Positions 61,031 to 64,000 of a stretch of 64,000 nt of DNA are shown one piece after another. The DNA lies in NCBI RefSeq assembly GCF_016649425.1, contig NZ_JADRCR010000006.1, forward strand, positions 212,245 through 276,244. Direction: 5' to 3'. A program made the translations under genes and the position numbers. The notes under the pieces were generated by a model. That model did not search any database. It had not been told where the DNA came from and saw only the letters and a list, made by a program, of their open reading frames with translations. The stretch is from Limnobaculum allomyrinae (GTDB lineage Bacteria > Pseudomonadota > Gammaproteobacteria > Enterobacterales > Enterobacteriaceae). The first letter of the stretch is position 1. Each line of letters starts with the position of its first letter.

Positions 61031-61090
61031 ATTATTTCTCTCTATTATCAATACGCTGCAAGCAGCACAATTTACTTTTTGTCATTACCG

Positions 61091-61744
61091 TTATTTATGA
61101 CTAGCGGCTTTGACAAGACGGTCACCACAGAACTGGATGATATAAACCAATATAACTAACAGAATAAGAACAGTATTCATCACTGTTGCGTCATACCTGA
61201 CATATCCATATTGATAGCCTAGTTGACCTAAACCACCTGCGCCAACGGCTCCGCCCATGGCTGAATATCCCAGTAGGGTAATAAGCGTAATGGTGGCGCT
61301 GTTAATTAACCCGGGTAATGCTTCAGGGAGCAAAACTTTACGAATAATTTGTAATGGTGTTGCACCCATTGCCCGGGCAGCTTCAACCAAGCCACTTGGT
61401 ATTTCCAGCAGGGTATTTTCTACCATACGGGCAATAAACGGAGCAGCCCCGATACTCAGTGGAACCAGTGCGGCTTTTAAACCGATAAAGGTGCCAGCAA
61501 CAATGGTGGTAAATGGAATAATCCATACGATCAGAATAATAAACGGAATGGAACGAAACACGTTGATTACTGCTGATAGTCCACGATGAAGCGTAGGATT
61601 CTCAAGAATTTGCCCCGGTCTGGTGATATAGAGTAGCACACCGGCCGGAAGGCCAATGACAAAGCCAAAAAAACCAGATGTAAAAGTCATGACGATGGTT
61701 TCCCAGGTGGCTTTACCCATCATCCACATCATTGCCTCAGACAT
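61091..61744 (-). CDS. metI: D,L-methionine ABC transporter permease MetI
   Basis: 217-residue inner-membrane permease, E. coli length, with five transmembrane helices and the EAA loop [28 protein letters not shown] near 138-165 that contacts MetN. Overlaps metN by eight bases. Confidence 0.97.
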   Translation of the reverse strand: MSEAMMWMMGKATWETIVMTFTSGFFGFVIGLPAGVLLYITRPGQILENPTLHRGLSAVINVFRSIPFIILIVWIIPFTTIVAGTFIGLKAALVPLSIGAAPFIARMVENTLLEIPSGLVEAARAMGATPLQIIRKVLLPEALPGLINSATITLITLLGYSAMGGAVGAGGLGQLGYQYGYVRYDATVMNTVLILLVILVYIIQFCGDRLVKAASHK

Positions 61745-62768
61745 AACCTAATACCTCAACTTTTACATGGTGATCTTGAAGGAACTGGATTGCAGCTGCC
61801 GTCTCTTCCGGCGTACCGTGAATCTCAGTCAGCATGACACCAAATTTAACGCCACCGGCATAATCCATCTGGGCACTGATAATATTGTTATTAATGTTAT
61901 AGCTACGGGCAACTTCAGAGAGCAAAGGCGCATCCACTGATTGTCCGGTAAACTCCAGACGTAATAATGGATGGGTATTCTCCTTCTGTTCCGGGCTCAG
62001 GCGTTCAGAGTAATCATCCGGAATATCCAGATGCAGTGTTGACTGAATAAACTGTTGTGCCAGAGGTGTTTTCGGATGAGAGAACATCGCGCTAACGCTG
62101 TCCTGTTCAATCAATTTGCCATCGCTGATAACCGCAACCTGATCGCAAATGCGTTTTACCACATCCATTTCATGGGTAATTAACAGAATTGTTAATCCCA
62201 GACGGCGGTTGATATCTTTTAACAGTTCAAGAATTGAACGCGTGGTGGCCGGATCCAGCGCACTGGTCGCTTCGTCACACAGCAGTATTTTAGGGTTACT
62301 GGCGAGAGCTCTGGCAATCGCTACACGTTGCTTCTGTCCACCGGACAGGTTGGCAGGGTAAGTATCATGTTTATCGCTTAGCCCAACCAGATCTAACAGC
62401 TCCGCTACGCGCTTATTTCTTTCCGCTGACGGCATATTGTCCAGCTCTAATGGCAGAGCGACGTTACCGGACACGGTACGGGAAGAAAGTAAATTAAAGT
62501 GCTGAAATATCATGCCAATCTGACGACGTGCTTTGGTTAAACCGGCAGAGTCCAGGGCAGTTAAATCCTGATTATCAACTAATACCCGACCTGAAGTTGG
62601 TCGCTCAAGTAAATTCACACAGCGAATCAGCGTACTTTTACCGGCACCTGAAGCACCAATAACGCCATAGATTTGTCCGGCAGGAACATGGAGACTCACG
62701 TCAGAAAGCGCCGTGATAGTCAGGTTCTTTTGCTGGAATATTTTGGTAATATTCTGAAGTTTAATCAT
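61737..62768 (-). CDS. metN: D,L-methionine ABC transporter ATP-binding protein MetN
   Basis: 343 residues, E. coli length. Walker [10 protein letters not shown] at 38-46, signature [15 protein letters not shown] near 139-153, Walker [14 protein letters not shown] near 161-173, and a C-terminal NIL/C2 domain that senses methionine (trans-inhibition) from about 265. First gene of the metNIQ operon, behind MetJ boxes. Confidence 0.97.
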   Translation of the reverse strand: MIKLQNITKIFQQKNLTITALSDVSLHVPAGQIYGVIGASGAGKSTLIRCVNLLERPTSGRVLVDNQDLTALDSAGLTKARRQIGMIFQHFNLLSSRTVSGNVALPLELDNMPSAERNKRVAELLDLVGLSDKHDTYPANLSGGQKQRVAIARALASNPKILLCDEATSALDPATTRSILELLKDINRRLGLTILLITHEMDVVKRICDQVAVISDGKLIEQDSVSAMFSHPKTPLAQQFIQSTLHLDIPDDYSERLSPEQKENTHPLLRLEFTGQSVDAPLLSEVARSYNINNNIISAQMDYAGGVKFGVMLTEIHGTPEETAAAIQFLQDHHVKVEVLGYV

Positions 62769-62872
62769 ATTTTTCTTATGTTGAGACCATTCCGGTAGCT
62801 ATTCTCCATGAAAGAATAATGACCGTTAATAAAACAGAACTCAGCAAAAGCTGAGTGATTGAATGGATGCTA

Positions 62873-62896
62873 AGGCGTCTAGACGTCTAAGTCAAC
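62873..62896 (-). promoter_or_regulatory. MetJ operator (tandem met boxes)
   Basis: Three adjoining 8-bp met boxes: AGGCGTCT (62873-62880), the perfect AGACGTCT (62881-62888) and a degenerate AAGTCAAC (62889-62896). They lie about 105 bp upstream of metN. MetJ with S-adenosylmethionine should repress metNIQ; the divergent gmhB starts 86 bp away and could be affected as well. Confidence 0.85.
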
Positions 62897-62981
62897 CAAT
62901 TTTGGATCTATCGAAAGGTTCTTTCTGTGAGTACAATCATGAGATACTAATGACATATCAATAGCCATCAGGAGTAATTAC

Positions 62982-63554
62982 GTGGCGAATTCTATACCAG
63001 CAGTTTTTCTTGACCGGGATGGAACAATTAATATTGACCATGGGTACGTTCATGAAATAGATCAGTTTCAGTTTATTGATGGGGTAATTGAAGCCTGCGC
63101 CGAGCTGAAAAAAATGGGTTTTGCTTTAGTTTTGGTGACCAATCAGTCCGGCATAGCCAGAGGAAAATTCACAGAAGATCAGTTTATGACTCTGACGGAA
63201 TGGATGGATTGGTCGCTGGCGGATCGCGATGTGGATCTGGATGGTATCTATTATTGTCCACATCATCCGGAAGGAACGGTTAGCGAGTTTGCCCAAACTT
63301 GCGATTGCCGCAAGCCACAGCCCGGTATGTTGTTATCAGCACAGAAAGAGTTAAATATCGATATGGCTGCTTCTTATATGGTAGGGGATAAACCCGAAGA
63401 TATGCAGGCGGCAATAAATGCTGGTGTTGGGCATAAAGTTTTAGTCAGAACCGGCAAACCGATTACACCAGAGGGTGAAGCTTTGGCAGATATGGTGTTA
63501 GATAGCCTTAAGGCATTACCAAATGCTATTAAGGCGGGCCAATTTAGTCGATAA
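62982..63554 (+). CDS. gmhB: D-glycero-beta-D-manno-heptose-1,7-bisphosphate 7-phosphatase
   Basis: HAD phosphatase in the heptose pathway for LPS inner core. 190 residues. Nucleophile and acid Asp11/Asp13 in [18 protein letters not shown] motif near 53, zinc loop [18 protein letters not shown] at about 92-109 (Cys/His ligands), and [12 protein letters not shown] near 134. GTG start. Followed by an rRNA operon, as in E. coli (rrnH). Confidence 0.97.
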   Translation: MANSIPAVFLDRDGTINIDHGYVHEIDQFQFIDGVIEACAELKKMGFALVLVTNQSGIARGKFTEDQFMTLTEWMDWSLADRDVDLDGIYYCPHHPEGTVSEFAQTCDCRKPQPGMLLSAQKELNIDMAASYMVGDKPEDMQAAINAGVGHKVLVRTGKPITPEGEALADMVLDSLKALPNAIKAGQFSR

Positions 63555-63598
63555 TTAGTACAAATTTAAATGTAATAGTAAAAAAGTTTATTTAACGC

Positions 63599-63632
63599 TT
63601 GCTATTCACATTAATGACTCTATAATGCGCCT
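63599..63632 (+). promoter_or_regulatory. rRNA operon P1 promoter
   Basis: TTGCTA (63599-63604), a 16-bp spacer and TATAAT (63621-63626), with the GCGCCTCCACTGACACGG discriminator and start region almost identical to E. coli rrn P1. The AT-rich 44 bp ahead is a plausible UP element/Fis region. Confidence 0.92.
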
Positions 63633-63696
63633 CCACTGACACGGCAACAGCCGCTTCAGTTCAGACGTTATCGTGCATAAATCTGTGATTTAACAC

Positions 63697-63724
63697 TTGA
63701 CTCTGACGCGGGATGGCGTAGTAT
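63697..63724 (+). promoter_or_regulatory. rRNA operon P2 promoter
   Basis: TTGACT (63697-63702), 16 bp, TAGTAT (63719-63724), about 98 bp downstream of P1, the enteric arrangement (E. coli P2 TTGACTCTG...TATTAT). Confidence 0.88.
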
Positions 63725-63734
63725 ACGCAGCCCG

Positions 63735-63775
63735 TGTTGCGGGAAGTTTTTCGCCGCAACATCGCTCTTTAACAA
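63735..63775 (+). promoter_or_regulatory. rrn antitermination hairpin and boxA
   Basis: TGTTGCGG (63735-63742) pairs with CCGCAACA (63754-63761), a boxB-like hairpin, immediately followed by boxA CGCTCTTTAACAA (63763-63775). These recruit NusB-S10 and other factors for processive rRNA transcription. Confidence 0.85.
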
Positions 63776-63926
63776 TTTATCAGACAATCTGTGTGGGCAC
63801 TCACAAGACGGTATCTCACGTCATTACACTTCGGTGTAACGACACAAAAAAATACCAAGTCTTAAAGAGTGACCAGGCAGTAATTCATTGAGAATTATTG
63901 AAAGTAATCTTTGAGCATCAAGCTTT

Positions 63927-64000
63927 TAATTGAAGAGTTTGATCATGGCTCAGATTGAACGCTGGCGGCAGGCCTAACACATGCAAGTCGGGCGGTAGCA
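63927..64000 (+). rRNA. rrs: 16S ribosomal RNA, 5' end (window-truncated)
   Basis: AATTGAAGAGTTTGATCATGGCTCAG and ACGCTGGCGGCAGGCCTAACACATGCAAGTCG are the conserved 5' end of 16S rRNA. About 74 nt lie in the window. The last bases GGGCGGTAGCA are in variable region V1. The exact 5' base is set by likeness to E. coli. Confidence 0.97.

Overview
This window is chromosomal DNA from a gamma-proteobacterium of the order Enterobacterales. Almost every protein aligns by eye with an Escherichia coli/Yersinia housekeeping protein, often at the residue level, and the small RNAs GcvB and CsrB sit exactly where they do in enterics. The moderate, AT-leaning composition, together with lldP-lutABC, a small cytochrome c beside tilS and loss of ldcC/nlpE, would suit an early-branching family such as Budviciaceae (Budvicia, Pragia, Limnobaculum). 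That assignment is inference, not proven by the window.

Layout. (1) 1-17015 corresponds to the E. coli argA to yqcA region: argA start with tandem ARG boxes, amiC, a small cupin gene, three initiator tRNA genes, mltA, tcdA, csdE-csdA, ygdI, gcvB/gcvA, ygdD-rlmM, xni, ppnN, queF, syd, the regulatory RNA csrB, and yqcC-truC-yqcA. (2) 17133-24722 is the yaeH-dapD-glnD-map block, interrupted by a hypothetical/SMI1-KNR4 pair and by a DUF2135-TPR protein gene. (3) 24925-27440 is a self-contained pyrB-pyrC unit inserted between map and rpsB. Both enzymes are of types unlike the usual E. coli ones, and pyrB is preceded by an intrinsic terminator and a tiny leader ORF. (4) 27500-47345 is the conserved translation/envelope/replication run rpsB-tsf-pyrH-frr, dxr, uppS-cdsA-rseP-bamA-skp-lpxD-fabZ-lpxA-lpxB-rnhB-dnaE-accA. 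(5) 47375-53445 holds a yafE-type methyltransferase, the lldP-lutABC lactate utilisation genes and a VOC protein (yaeR), where E. coli has ldcC-yaeR. (6) 53509-62768 is tilS, cytochrome c, rof-yaeP, yaeQ-arfB, proS, rcsF-trmO and metNIQ. (7) The window ends with gmhB and the start of an rRNA operon (P1, P2, boxA and the 5' end of 16S).

How the parts work together. The central run couples ribosome/translation factors (S2, EF-Ts, RRF), UMP kinase, undecaprenyl and phospholipid precursor synthesis, site-2 protease, outer membrane protein assembly (BamA, Skp), lipid A (LpxD/A/B), and initiation of fatty acid synthesis (FabZ, AccA). The pyrBC insertion places two more steps of UMP synthesis a few kilobases upstream of pyrH. 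Global regulators are well represented: GcvA/GcvB (glycine, amino-acid transport), CsrB (CsrA sequestration, with candidate UvrY boxes), ArgR boxes, MetJ boxes and RcsF.

Most of the window is ordinary conserved core. The points most worth a second look are the foreign-looking pyrBC operon and its attenuator-like leader, an enlarged CsrB with about 35 GGA motifs, an RcsF lipoprotein that has lost most of its linker, and small accessory insertions at synteny joints.
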